Shown here: positions 12,982-25,600 of the stretch, piece after piece | Numbering within the stretch: position 1 is the first letter of the stretch | Layout of the letters: each line of letters starts with the position of its first letter | DNA from: Morella rubra | Taxonomy: Eukaryota > Streptophyta > Magnoliopsida > Fagales > Myricaceae | Direction of reading: 5' to 3' | Assembly (NCBI GenBank): GCA_003952965.2 | Contig: CM025855.1 | Coordinates: forward strand, 2,145,252-2,209,251 | Length of the DNA: 64,000 bases | Program-made: the position numbers and the translations under genes | Notes under the pieces: generated by a model | The model's database searches: none | Told to the model about the DNA's origin: nothing | Seen by the model: only the letters and a program-made list of their open reading frames with translations

Positions 12982-13755
12982 ATGATTTCCAACCCAAACC
13001 TCATCCTCTACGCCTGCATTGCTAAAGGTACCACGGTTCTCGCCCAATTCAGCAGAGAGCCCGATCTCGAACCCTTCGCTCTACAATGCATTGAGAAAAC
13101 GCCACCTTATCACTCTACGTTCTCCCATACCGTTAGGAAACGAACATACACCTTCTTCATCGAAGACCCTTTTCTCTATTTCGCAGTCTTCGATGAGGAC
13201 TTGGTGCAATCAGAGGGCCTTGGGTTCCTACACCGAGTAAAATGCGCTTTCAAGGAGCTTATAGATGACGGGGATTTTCGGGTCGATTGGGATAATCTTA
13301 GCTCTCATTTCCTCCAGAGGCAATGTGATCCCATTTTCAGAGAAACACTGGCATTGGATTTGAGCTTGGTGAACTCTTCTCCTGGGCCTGAATCCAATAG
13401 TAGTCGAAATCTGAGCTTGGACTCGGAAAAAGCGATGAAGATGGCAATGACACCGTTGCTTGGTTCGAACCCAGGTAAGGGGTTGATGAAGAAGAAGAGG
13501 ATGTTTGGGGAGAGTAATTGGGATGCTAACGGTGGTGCATTGGAGAATAAGGTTGATGTTGGTCATGATATGAATGGTGTGTGCAAGGATTTTTCGTTGC
13601 CAGTGCAAAAGAGTGTCCATAATGATCGGCAAAAGGCAAAGCAAATTTGGAGGAAACATGTGTGGGTGGTGTTGTCGCTGGACTTGTTTGTGTGCTCTGT
13701 TTTGTTTGTTATATGGCTGTTGGTTTGCCGGGGGTTTAACTGCGTTGCAGGTTAA
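12982..13755 (+). CDS. Phytolongin (longin-domain VAMP-like protein)
   Basis: Phytolongins are plant longin proteins that resemble VAMP7-type R-SNAREs but lack the SNARE coiled coil. They sit on endomembranes by a C-terminal anchor and are thought to act in secretory traffic. The intronless frame encodes 257 aa. Residues 1 to about 110 form a longin domain (ISNPNLILYACIAKGTTVLA, later EDPFLYFAVFDEDL). A central segment of low hydrophobicity (the PhyL region) has no heptad SNARE pattern. A transmembrane segment of about 22 residues (VWVVLSLDLFVCSVLFVIWL) is near residues 226-248, after basic RQKAKQIWRKH. Length fits the family. The ATG chosen directly precedes the longin fold; upstream in-frame sequence is the purine-rich leader. 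The exact subgroup is not assigned. Confidence 0.9.
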   Translation: MISNPNLILYACIAKGTTVLAQFSREPDLEPFALQCIEKTPPYHSTFSHTVRKRTYTFFIEDPFLYFAVFDEDLVQSEGLGFLHRVKCAFKELIDDGDFRVDWDNLSSHFLQRQCDPIFRETLALDLSLVNSSPGPESNSSRNLSLDSEKAMKMAMTPLLGSNPGKGLMKKKRMFGESNWDANGGALENKVDVGHDMNGVCKDFSLPVQKSVHNDRQKAKQIWRKHVWVVLSLDLFVCSVLFVIWLLVCRGFNCVAG

Positions 13756-14400
13756 GTTGGCATTGAATAGTTGAGTTGGGGATGTTCTTGTGTGTTTTTG
13801 TTTTTTTGGTGTCCCGGGAGGTTGGGCTGGTTTTGTGACAGAGACTTTACATGGGCAATCGCTTTATGATGGGGGCGCATAAGGAAGTGTTGTTGATTGC
13901 TTCTTTTGGTAATTTACATGATTTTCTTCTGAAATCTTTGTATTAGTTTCAAGACAAACAATATAGCTCTTGTTATACAGTTAATCTATAGCAGTGTTCT
14001 CATGTAATGTGTCAAATTGTGTATACCCTACAGATACTACATGTGCAAGCATTGCGTCTTATTGTCTTCTCCTTCTATTGCTTGTTGTCTAAGCCTCTTT
14101 CTATTGCTTTTTGTTGGTGATGGATTTCTCTCAAAGTGTTGGCTTCTGCCCTCTTGAAGCAATTGGATGTTATTACCTTCCTTATGGTTATCAGAATAGG
14201 TTCAATTGGTCGATTGGTTCAATTAGTCTTACGCTACATGTAGGATTCTCATTTCCCTTTGAAACCCATCCAAGCCTCTTAGGGCTTGTTTTGATAAGGT
14301 GTGGAGATTCTGGTTCTGGTTTGAATCCAAGTTAGGTTCTGGTTTGAATCCAAGTTAATCTTTGTTATACCAATAACAAGCTTATTAATTACAAATTACA
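13756..14400. other. 3' flank of the phytolongin gene
   Basis: Probable 3' UTR followed by plain intergenic sequence. A 23-bp phrase (ggttctggtttgaatccaag plus three bases) is repeated directly at about 14308 and 14334. No gene was recognised. Confidence 0.45.
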
Positions 14401-14407
14401 ATAGAAA

Positions 14408-14695
14408 CTACAAAGGATAAAATTCACGAAAAAATACTGAATCACTTGTGCAATTCTTTAGGTCACTTGGTTCAATCTCCACATCACCGCTAGTACTCAT
14501 CTTTGGTTGTTTCGCTTCTTCCTCTGCACAAGCTGAATCTTTAGGCTCCACATGACCTGTGGTAGTCGTCCCTGGTTGTTTAGCTTCTTCCTCTGCGCAA
14601 GCTGAATCGTCAGGCTCCACACGGCTTGTGATAGTCGTCTCTGGTTGTTTCGTTTCTTCCTTGCGCAAGCTGAATCTTTAGGCTCAACATTGCAA
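14408..14695 (-). pseudogene. Degenerate coding fragment with 23-residue acidic repeats
   Basis: On the minus strand an open frame (start of the open part at 14668) encodes repeats of the type VEPKDSACAEEEAKQPGTTT. The DNA unit is 69 bp and about three copies are visible. In the first copy (about 14640-14690) the codons after DSACA have lost 2 bp relative to the other copies, so the frame is broken there. A tttag splice-like acceptor precedes it at about 14698. I do not recognise the parent gene. It lies in a strip of gene relics (14400-16090) on the same strand as TAP46. It could be the tail of an acidic, low-complexity protein. Function is not assigned. Confidence 0.4.
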
Positions 14696-14804
14696 ACCTA
14701 AACGAAATTACCAAAGAGAGGATATATTTGTCAGTACAACGTTGCAATCCAATTCATGTCATCCTACTATGTATCTCTTGATCTTTAAATACTTGTGATA
14801 CTCA

Positions 14805-15025
14805 AGCATCACGATTCACGGTTCTTATAACTATACATTCATTCCTTTTTTCAACCCCTCTATTTTTGATAAACTTCCTTTCACATTTTCTCAGCAAACA
14901 AACAGAGCACAAGCGTCTTCCTGTACTTCCTTTTTATCTTTTCTTTCCTAAGAACCAAGCATACTAAAATGAAACTAAGTAAAAGAATTATCGAGAGATA
15001 TTTGAGATTGGTGGTGCTGATATCA
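14805..15025 (-). pseudogene. Relic copy of TAP46 exon 2 end and intron 2
   Basis: This stretch matches 22001-22213, the last codons of TAP46 exon 2 (STTNLKYL) and the adjoining intron, with roughly 80-85 per cent identity by eye. The splice donor of the true gene (cttac on this strand) is altered here. Only this piece of the gene is present. Confidence 0.8.
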
Positions 15026-15168
15026 GGAATGGATTCTCTCCTAAGGGCTGATATCCAAATTCGTTGATTTTTATTACAAATCCAGGGGCCACAGACATCC
15101 ACATCATTTAATGAAGGGATCTGGCTCGCCATGAATTATTCAACTCCTCAATTACATCAACTGAATTT

Positions 15169-15440
15169 TTACTCTTGACTGGATGAAGGTAATAAGGATT
15201 TGCTTGTTCCAAACACTCGGCACATCAATTTCTGACAGGTAGCCATTGTGCGTGCGTCAAGGTCAAGGTATCTCCCTTTAGAAAAGTCCAGAGGGTGCCC
15301 TGCAACGTCTGTCATAACATGGGCTGGATGTGAAATGCCCATAATTGCTGAAACCAGTTCATATTTTCGATAAATTTGTGCCATTGACAAAGCAACTCTA
15401 GCAGCAATGGCCGCTCTGCTACTGTTCTTCTAGTGTTTCA
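15169..15440 (-). pseudogene. C-terminal relic of a SAL1-like 3'(2'),5'-bisphosphate nucleotidase
   Basis: The minus-strand frame contains VMTDVAGHPLDFSKGRYLDL followed by DARTMATCQKLM, which resembles the end of SAL1/HAL2 phosphatases (VSDAAGRPLDFSKG, then YLDLDTGI and a QKLM segment). SAL1 enzymes hydrolyse 3'-phosphoadenosine 5'-phosphate. The upstream sequence in the same frame does not resemble the metal-binding DPIDGT and WDxAAG parts of the family. Only about 60 residues are left and there is no start or catalytic core, so I call it a relic. The family assignment rests on this single conserved block. Confidence 0.55.
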
Positions 15441-15845
15441 ATATGAAGAAAAAAGCTGCATAAAAAGATGTAAATAGTGAATTGGGATCACTGTGAGTTA
15501 AGAACCAAAACCCAACTCTTTTAAAGGCGTCAAAGGTGAGCCATGACCATATACCACAGTGTCTCTCCACAAAGCCATCGATATTTTCCACGTTTGACAC
15601 TATAATCAAGTTTAAGCAAGAAAAAGTTGATGGGAAGGAGAGGTGAAGGTTATTAGTTTCTTCTATCTATCTCTATCTCTCATCAGAAATTGATTAATAG
15701 CATTGCAGAGAAAAAGAAAACCTATCCACAAAAACAAAAACAAAACAAAACCAGCCGTTGCTGCAAGGAGGAAGTCCATACTGATCGCGTTGAAACTTTA
15801 CTCCATTAAACAAACATCCATGAAATCAATCACAAGAGTCAACCA

Positions 15846-16090
15846 AAAACATACAAGCAAACCACGATCCTGCATACACGACAGATAATAAACTAAATAT
15901 TTACAGTTTTTGAGCGAAAGTTATGCAAAATTAAAACAATCTAATGAACTATGAGTAGTTACAACTAGCCAACTCTCCTCAAGGGTACTAATTACCTTTG
16001 ATTGTTTCTCTTTTATAGCAGAGAGCATTTCTTCTTCCTTCAGCATTTCCAGCAGATCAAAAGCCTGAAAATTGCCAAATGGAACACAAA
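15846..16090 (-). pseudogene. Relic copy of TAP46 exon 7 with flanking introns
   Basis: Matches 19557-19805. The copied exon is 15996-16064 and encodes AFDLLEMLKEEEMLSAIKEK plus QSK: 23 codons against 24 in the true exon, one Lys codon being lost in frame. The splice acceptor and donor are still present. No adjoining TAP46 exons were found here, so it is a fragment, not a second gene. Confidence 0.85.
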
Positions 16091-17575
16091 TTCCAAACCA
16101 AAATCCGTCAAATAAAAGAGCAAACCGTGAAATCAGAATTATTGGAAATTATGAGGGGAAATTAAATAAGATCAGGATTTTAAAGAAAGTACAAGAAAAT
16201 TTAAGTTCCATAGATTCTAACCATTTTTGAAGAATTACACGACAAAGAATGAACAACGCATCTAGCTTGTATCAAAACTTTGGTTTACTCCAATCTCTGA
16301 GGTAAAAGTTAATACATACATCTCTTATCTTATAGACTAAATGGTTTCAAAACTTCATATATATATATATATATATATATGGATTTCCTGGACTGAATGT
16401 CAGGTTCGGATTGAAGAACATTCTTAATTTATAGCGATTAGTTAGTCAAGAAACAAACACTGCAACAAGTGTTTCGTGTTTCAACTAATCATGTAGTTAT
16501 AAACTATATATGCTGAGTTGTAACAGTCACAATAATCTTTTTATCATCCACTTTGCATGAATTGTGTAGGAATCAGTTACACGACTTTTGTGCTATGAAT
16601 GAACTTTACAAAACACTTTCATTTTTTTTTTTTAATATTCAGGATGACGGTTCCTTTTTTTAAAAAAAAATTCAAACTTACATTATTCCTATCAGAGCAA
16701 TCTCTCATCCAAATAGTCTAAATTATTCATCAATTTTTTATGGCCATACATATTGCATAAATTATTATTTAATTGCTAAATTCAATTAAGCAACAATTGA
16801 TCCTTTCACAGATTAATTCAATTAAGTTGCTGTGTGAAATTCAATCAGGGCCTGGCGACAGAATAGTATCCCTCACCGACTCATCCACACCTTGAAGACA
16901 TTTTTTTTTTAAAAAATTCCTTTCCCTGTTAAGTATAAGTATCGAAATTAAAATTAAAAGTGCATAAAAAAAACTCACATTGATTCCATCATACCCAAGT
17001 GAATCGAAATCAATTAGACACTAGGGAGTGACTGAATGGAAGACCAAGAAAAGAAAAAAGAATGCACCAAAAACTATAGTGAGGTAGTGAACTGTTCAGA
17101 GTTTGGAACCCAACCAATGATGAGAAATCCACCTACGTGACGTTAGACAAAACATATAGAAAACGAAACACACACACCAATACCGATACCAATACCAAGG
17201 GACCCAATGATTCTTTTTCTTTTTCTTTTGGGCACATTGCCATGGCCAGATTTTTATTTCTTACTAAGAAAGGATGGGCAGAACTGTAGAGTTTTTTTTT
17301 TTTGAGCAAATACGAGACCTTAACATTGCATTAAAAATAAAGTCATCACAAAACAGGACACATTGTCAAGGGAGATCAAAACCCTCAAAAGCCCAGGGGT
17401 GGGACCCTGAACGCTCACGATGGAGGGGAATGCTACCATCAAAACTAACGGTGGCGGCCCATAGCTATACGGTGCGAAAGTGAATTCACACATCGTGGGA
17501 CAAGCCGTCAGCTACGAGAACGAAACTGGGGAACAAGAGTCAATCTGCAGGACAGACTCTATATGCGACGTTACA
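16091..17575. other. Intergenic, AT-rich
   Basis: No coding signal. Contains an (AT)n run at 16357-16380 and several homopolymer tracts. The stretch from a poly(T) run at 17291 to about 17575 has a higher GC content and looks like a decayed retroposon tail on the minus strand, but nothing else supports this. Confidence 0.4.
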
Positions 17576-18124
17576 GCATTCTTAGCAGCTTCTTCAAATT
17601 TAATTCTTTATTTTAATCGGAAAATATATTTTTTTATTTTAACTATCAATTTTTAAAAAACACTCTCAACAGCTTCTATATTTTAATTATTTATTTTTTA
17701 CTATTATATTTAAATATTATTTTTTAAAGATTTTTTTATTTTTTCTCTAACATTTATATTTTTAAATATTTATTTTTAAGAATATGAGAGGAAGAAAATA
17801 AAAAAGAAAAAAAAATAAAGAAGAGGGAGAATGTGAGGTCTGGAAGAAGAAAAGAAAAAAAAATTAAAAAAAAAATAAAAGAGAAAGAGTGTGAGAGAAG
17901 AAAAGAAAAAAAATAAAAAAAAAGAAAAAGATAAATATTAATATTTTAAGATAGTAAAGTGAATAGTAATTTTTTAAAACTAGATAACTACCGTTCACAT
18001 GTTAAACTTTTTTGTTAAAATTCGTTATAATAAATAACTGCTACACAGTATTTTTTGACTTTTTTGTTAAATTAATTCTCTATTCTAACCAAAATATTAG
18101 AATAGAAAACCTGCTAGAAATACT
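17576..18124. mobile_element. AT-rich MITE-like element
   Basis: The left end (gcattcttagcagcttctt) and the reverse complement of the right end (agagtatttctagcaggttt) are imperfect inverted copies over about 35 bp, and both continue into ttaattctttatt-like sequence. The interior (about 550 bp) is extremely AT-rich with long purine tracts on one strand. No coding capacity. The target-site duplication is not clear. Confidence 0.5.
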
Positions 18125-18591
18125 CTTAGAAAGACGAACATGACATTTGTTTTAAAAATTTTAACTCACTAAAATATGTCCTTATTATAAAATTTTCTCT
18201 CTCATCACTTTTTCATTAATTTTTTTTCACTCTCTCCACCTTTTTGCCAATTTTTAAAATTTTAACAAAATTTTATTTGCAAACGTAATAGAAGTTAAAA
18301 GATAATCCAAACACTCGTACTAGGTGAGGACCTTCCCATGAAACACCACCTTTCCAGAGCCAAGGAAGCCACTCCAACGACCAAAACTTGCGTGAGTTCA
18401 AAAAAATCTTTACGCTAATATTGATCTCTTAAATACTACACATAAGTACAGCTATACACCGGACACCACACCAACTACAAAATTTGTGTTCCAACATCAA
18501 TTAGCCAAAACCTAGAAAAATGTTGGCAAAAACAGCATTTATAAGCTGCAGGGGGGCGAAAAAATACAAAACAGAAAAACACGTGCGACAT

Positions 18592-21500
18592 TTACCCACA
18601 AGGGGTTAGCTTCTTATTTCCAGCACCCCGAGGATTGTCATCTTTCCAGTCATCCCATGCTCTTGCCTTATCTTGGGCAGCATCATCGTCTTCGTCATCC
18701 TCTTCACCTTCACCTGGCTTTGGCTTCCTATTGTCCTTGTACCACGAAGAATTGGCTTCCTCCATAAGTCTTGCATTCCGCTCTTGCCAATTGTTCATCA
18801 TCTCCATCTCCTTCAGACCAGCTTCCTCTATGCTCATTGTTGGCAACCTTCGACAAAATATACAATTTAGCATCTCGAAATGAGATGTCTCAAATAATAT
18901 AACTCCAATAAAATATAAAATACCAGCATTCAGTATCAATTTTCTGTAGAAATGTATCTCAGCAATCATTCCTCTGCTTCCAAACAAAACTTAAGCAAAG
19001 AGTATCCCCTACAAGAATCAGGCTCTAAGGAATATTTCACTTATCCGCAATGGAAATATACCTATAAGAAGGTTGGAAAACCTGAGCTGCCATCCTTTCC
19101 CTTTCACTTGTTAGGCTTCCACCCACAAGACTCGCTGGCCCAAATAGCAGGGGTTGGTGTTTGTGGTCATGCGCCTGTGACACCTTCGCTCTCCCTTCTA
19201 TAACATCTTGTGCAAATGTAGCGCACGTGATAGGCTCGGCTGGTTTAGTATACTGTGCTCTAATTGCAGCATCTCGATGCCAAGCTTCTGCCCTCTTGGT
19301 GCGATCATCAAGACCATCTTGAGACAACTCTTTGTCCCCTTCCTGAATTATGTGGAGTTCATTCAGATGTTAAAAGTAAAAACCAGCAAACTACACATGC
19401 ACACACCACAAGGCAGTTGTATGTGCAAACTTTAGCTGCATAAAGCTGATAATCTATCAATTTGCATGACTACACCTTAAATCTCAAAAAACACTAAGGA
19501 AAGTGAAAGGAAAAAAGAAACAATATGTACATTGACATATCTATATTAAGTATACAAATCATACAAGCAAACCATGATCCTGCATAAACTGCAGATAATA
19601 CACTAAATATTTACAGTCTTCGAGCAAAAGTTACTTATGCAAAAGTAAACAATCTAATGAACTATTGAGTAGTTACAGACTAGCCAACTTTCCTCAACGA
19701 TCTAATTACCTTTGATTGTTTCTCCTTTATAGCAGAGAGCATCTCTTCTTCCTTCTTTAGCATCTCCAGCAGATCAAAAGCCTGAAAATTTTCAAATGGA
19801 ACACCAATTAATATCTTGCTTTAAAAAATAGAATTGAACTTGGCAGATTATATGGTGAAACCAACCTTACAGATTGCCAACGAGATTGTAGTAACCCACG
19901 CCTGCACAAGGAGAATAAGAGTGTTTTAGTCAAACTGCAATAGTTTGGAAACATGAAAAATGAAAAAATTTGTTACTGATATTCAACAAAACAAACCAGG
20001 CATAATCATTTCGTTAGTTGTATAGTTTTTAACATTCATAATGAATTATTACTCCAGACAAATTAAACTCCTGGTATGGTCAAGGAGAGAAAACAAAACC
20101 AATTTCAGTGCGCCAGCAGAAAATGTAATTTCCAAAACCATCTTGGATTTAAATTGAAATCAGAACACCATCGTTCTGGAGAATTACTAGATGGTATGAC
20201 ATTTATATCCCATCTACAAGACTAAGCAACACATTTATTCATTAGAAAGTACATGAGTTAGTACCTATAACATATATTGAAGGTAAGCTGAAAACTTGTG
20301 GTTTGCTAATGGTCCGCAATTCAAATCGTAGAACTCCTTTTTTTCTCCCCCCCTTTTTCTAGACTTGAACTAGTAGAACTCACTAAAAGAAAGAACTGTT
20401 AAAATGTCTGCAACGGCATCTGCATTCAAATTACTATAGAGATCTGACTGCACTATATATACATTGACATGGAAACACAAAGCAGATAAAAGAAATATGA
20501 CTTCAATTCAAATGGAACAAGAAAGATAACAAATAAGGCATGAGGTGATGACTATTAAAAGGAAGTGTCATAGAGTTGACTTTACATGAGGTTCATGTAT
20601 TTTAGGTATGTTTGGAACCCACAATGTATGGCAACAGATACTAGTGGAGTGCAAGTTCAATCCTCTGCAAAGGAAATAACCAATCAGCTGATCAAAGAAA
20701 TCACCAATCAGCTCACCTCTCGTTCTTCCTCTCCATCATCATCCAACACATCTTCCTCTCCTGCCTCAATAGGAGTGGACAAGGCAGCTGCTTTACTAGA
20801 TCGTCTGCGCCGCTCCTTCCTCTCCTTTATCTCCAGCAACTTCATCTCTGCAGCTCTTTGGCGTTTGAATCGAGCAATCTAGATCCAGGCACAGGAAGAT
20901 TAAGCCCTATATTTCAAAGAGAAGCTTCCAATTTGACATTTTTAGGTACAGTGCACATGCAACTTTCATGTCTCAGAAATTAAAAAAGAGTTAACAGCAC
21001 AATCTCATAGGCTTTGAGTCTTTAGGGGTTCAAGTCATAATATCTACATTCGTGCTTTCTCATTGCCTAAACAGTACTGAAATAAGAAAAAAAAGTTAAT
21101 AATACCTTGCGGGCCCTCCGATCTACAAGAGAATTTGGACCCCCTTGTGTAGACGTCTCTAATTCATCTTCTGGTACAAGTTCCATTGCCTCACAGAAGG
21201 ACATAAATTCCTACAAAGTGTTGTCATTCCAATAAGTGTCAATAGAAAACTTGTACATAACAGAGTTTCGACCAATTTTTCAGGTATTGAAGATCATTCA
21301 CCTTTAGCTTTGCCTGTGAAGCCCTAAGAATCTGTATCCTGTCACCTTGTGACACTTTTTCCGTTAACTCAGCAAGATAAAATGGTACCTGCAGGCAAGA
21401 ATTCATGAGAGGTGCCAATAGTAGAGGGCAACCAAACTCAATGAGAACTAGCAACATTAAGAAAACAAATTCATAATCTCAGTCACATTTGGGCTTTTTT

Positions 21501-22483
21501 GTAGCATTTAAAGAACCGAGTACCAGAGCCATAATTCAGTCGGTAATCAGGAATGCTGCAGGTTACTTTAGACAGACACTGGTTAGACTTAAAACCACCA
21601 TAATTTGATGACCACAAAATGAACTTCTTCATCAAAATTCAGTGTTAATGACAACAGAGTCACCCAAGTTTTTCTTAATCCAGTGATAATAGTAGTGTAA
21701 TTCTACTTTTGAGAGGAACCTACCCTACCCGCACCCCCTTCTTTCTCCAAAGCACATCCATTGTCCCGCAGCCTAATTTCAAAAACCATCCTATTTTTGT
21801 CGAAAAAGAATTGAAAAGGAATAATTTACCAAAAACTTAAATACCTCAGTTTGAAACAATCACTAAAGACTTCATTCTTTTCATCTTGTTTCTTTAAGCG
21901 GGGAACTCAACAATCTTACTCGGTTTATTAAGTTCACTTGCTTCTGGCAGAATATTCAGTCCAAGTTAATCTATTTTGTGTCCTCACGCACTAGTTAGAA
22001 GCATCACGGTTCTTATAACTATACCTTCATACCTTTTTTCAACCAGTCTATTTCCTTTGATAAACTTCCTTGCACATTTTCTCAGCAACCAAACAGATCA
22101 CCAGCTTCTTGCTCTACTTCATTTTAACATTTCTTTCCTAAGAACCAAGCATACCAAATGAAATCGAAATTAAAAACTTACCAGTAGATATTTGAGATTG
22201 GTGGTGCTGACATCGTCCTTGGTCTCATTTGTCGAGAACAGGCCCAGCTTATTCACCATGTGCTCACACTTCTCGAGAGCCTCGAGACCCTTCCTGACCA
22301 GCTCCTAAATTTTTCGAAATACCCCACAAATTCAAAAGAAAACACGTCAAATAAAACGTTGGAGTACATTGTTCGGGGAATTAAAGGTCTGGATAAGCTT
22401 ACCTGATCCGCGTTGGACTCTGTCGCAGATGAATGGATCTTACGGGCTTGTTCGAAGACAGCTGGCAGAGGGACGTCCTCCAT
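18592..22483 (-). CDS. TAP46: PP2A regulatory subunit TAP46 (TAP42/alpha4 family, 9 exons)
   Basis: TAP46 binds the catalytic subunit of PP2A-type phosphatases and works downstream of TOR kinase in the cytosol. Exons in coding order: 22403-22483, 22182-22304, 21302-21388, 21106-21210, 20717-20878, 19866-19901, 19710-19781, 19062-19342, 18592-18847. All borders are GT-AG and phases match; the total is 1203 nt (400 aa), close to the Arabidopsis protein (405 aa). The start reads MEDVPLPAVFEQARKIH. Conserved parts are VPFYLAELTEKV, the basic stretch IARFKRQRAAEMKLLEIKER, and the C-terminal block MSIEEAGLKEMEMMNNWQER before the acidic tail GEGEEDDEDDDAAQDKA. Exon 6 is only 36 bp. A (GA)n run lies in the 5' leader (22596-22621). 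No lesion was seen. Fragments of this gene occur at 14805-15025 and 15846-16090. Confidence 0.95.
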
Positions 22484-22592
22484 TTTGCATTCACCGGACA
22501 GCGAGCTTATCGAAACCCTAGAAATTGGCAACCTGAGAGCGGAGGGGTGAACCTGAGAGCCGATTTGACAATAAAGATCAGTGAGCACAAAG

Positions 22593-22623
<31 letters not shown>

Positions 22624-25600
22624 TTACAGTCTTACAGAGCAGGTTTGTGGAGGATGGAATGAGGGAGACAAAGGCGCGAAGAAGAAAGCTCGCGTTGAGA
22701 CTTGAGAGAGAGAGAATGATCGAGAAGCATGGGGAAAGGAGAGGAGAAGGATGGGTTAAAACAATCATTTTTTATTTTTTTTTTATTAAAACAATCTTCA
22801 AAACAACGTCATTTTGACAATTTAAAAAAAAAAAAAAAAACACTGTCTGCGGTTCCACTGCCAGTCAGCCACTGCTAAAAACCGACATTCTCGTGGAATT
22901 AGCCACTGCTCCTGCCCTGGAACCACTCCACGGAGGTTACTGCTCACCTGTGGGCCGTGGCTGGATCCTACATGGCCCGTCTAATTTGACACGTCGGTAG
23001 TTAATGCACCGGGTCTCGACCCGATGTCATCCAAATTATATTTGACCCGGCTCTGTCTCCCTTATTCAACCCGGCCCATTACAGACCTTGATATAAAACA
23101 GCAGTAAGGGGAACAAAATTCCATGTTTAATACACGGTATATCATGGTTATGGTTATTGCTAGTTATGAATAGAGGGCAAAAAGGGAATTATTCCGTTCA
23201 TAGGAATGATATTTACTTTTTTTTTTTAATTTTTTTTTAATTTTAAATAAGAACTTCTTATGGTTCCTCGAGGTTCATGTTAATACAAGAGCTAAAAGAC
23301 AAAATTATGCAAATTTCGTTTGAAAAACTCAAGATCGGGTTCACATCACAAAAGGTTAAGTGTATATATATATATTATATGATATGCTTGAATTTATTAT
23401 CTAGAAGATGTCAATGACGGCATTTTGGTTTGTAGTACTGAAGTGAGATAAGGAATCTATGTTTGGTATAACAAAGTTAAATAGATATAGCCTTAGTTTC
23501 TCCTATCATTTATCAACTCGAATGGTTCTTATCGGCACTATCATTGATTATATGTACAAACAGCTTTCAAAAAAGCATTTTGGCTTTTTATTGACATTTT
23601 TTCTTTACTCCTTTATACTTCGAAAGGATTATATTAATTCAGTTAACCACAGTGATAAGAAAACATAATAATTGCAGTTCTGACTGGAAACTTCGCAAAA
23701 GGAAAACATTTTTTTTTTCTATGTCTCCTTAATTAAACCGAATGGATTTGACCCCTCTTGAACCCGTCTAATCAGCCAAATATTTGTGTAGTGCTCAAGT
23801 GCTACTCTTTTTTTTTTTTTCTCCTTCTTCTTCTCTCTCTTCTTTATCTGTTATAGGGGTTAATGATTCTGCTAAAGCTTCCATTTCTCCCTAGATGGTC
23901 CTGATTCTACTGATTTTTATGGAGATGGCATTATGGAGGGTTTTTTTTTTTTTAATTATTATCACTGATTTTCTGGTTGGCTGGGTTGGTGAAGATTTTA
24001 GCAAGTGTATTGTGCTTGGGTTTGGTTTTCAGATCCAACTATAAAAGCTAGTATGCTCAAACAAGTGAAGGAGAGAGGGTCTGGTTTTGGATAAAATGTT
24101 TGATATGTTGATATTACTCTTTCATTTTTTAATGTAAATACATAATTTTACTACCTTTACAGTTGTTGAGGCAAAGAATAAAGATCTATGGAACATCAAT
24201 CCTTAACTAACGAAGATTTCACCTAATCCATAGGAGCTGCAAATCAAAGTTAGTGAACCAGACAACTTAAGTGGGACCTAAGTGGCCAAGAAGATCCTAT
24301 AATTTATTGCAAATCCATGGTGGGAACGTGGGTTGTCTCCAAAAATGTTCACACTTCGACTGTGACATAAGTTTAATTTTCTCTTCTTCATGTTTTGTAT
24401 GTTGATGTCTCTGTATCTCATATTTTCCTCTCAATAATGGAGTGATACAGAAAGAGAAAAAGAGAGAGAACATGGGCTGTGACCACAAATCATTTACACT
24501 TGACTGTAACCTTAGTTCTCTCTCTTGTGTGCGTGTGTTTGTGGCTTTCAAGAAAGAGATTGCTTTCGATATAATCAATTATATGAAGGGTGACAAGTCC
24601 TGATTCCAAGGGCGGATCTTGCAATATTAAAGGCGAAATGTCAAATGTGGGTGACCTTTAATCCTCTGTTTTCCAATACCCCTGTTGAATAAAGATTGAT
24701 TTTTTGTATAGTCTTTTCTTGAACAGATTCCTACTTTACAGGTCTCAACCGTTGCAGCAATCTGCAGGGATAGGTCAATCTTTCAGGACCATTAACATCT
24801 GGTCTCTTCGGTGGCTGCATAATTATTACTGGGGACTGACTGTGATTTCCTTGATGGCTGCCTTTTGATACTGTGGACAAATGCTCTTCATCCATTGTGA
24901 GTCACTTGGACTTCTCACATATTCTTTAGACAGCTCTAAGTCATAGAATATATGTGCATGTATGAATTCTGGGTGTGTCTTTCTGGTTAATGTTTTGTAA
25001 TTGACGTGTGTATTTTGGGTTTAAGTGATTAGCGAATGACAGAATTTCTGATGAGGTTTTTCTTAAGGATGTTTTGGTTATGAAACTATTTTACCTTTGT
25101 TTATAGGCAGTTCAATCGTCCAATTACACAAACAATGTGATCCAGGTTGACCTGTTTATTATCTTTTGGAATAAAGGGGGATATTTTAGTATCATCCATG
25201 GTTTTCATTGCCTAATATAAGAGGTTTGGTAAAAAGGCGCAATCTATCACATTCTCAACCGGGCTTGTTACGTTGTTTTCGTGAAGGAAGAAAAGAGAAG
25301 GAGGGAAATAAAATACCCTTTTTGGGTTTTACTTTCTCACACCTTTAAAAGTATTTGATGCGGAATAGTTTAGTACAGAAAGGAGATAAGCCACTCTGGG
25401 AAGGTACAATTCTCTGAGAACTGCTTGACAGCGACATGCTTTTTTTTTTTTTTTCCCTTCGACGTCAAGTTCTTAAGGTAAAATGGTGACAAACAACCAG
25501 GAATCTAGTGCTTTTGCTTCTTATAACAGTCGTGACCTGAGACAGAGAGAAAAAAGGAGAAGAAAAGTAGAGCAAGTGGGGTTAACTGGGCCAGTCTTTC

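Noticed and set aside
14881-15132. 83-codon minus-strand frame with a hydrophobic segment
   Set aside because: The STTNLKYL part and what follows it are TAP46 exon 2 and intron sequence; the apparent membrane segment is translated intron.
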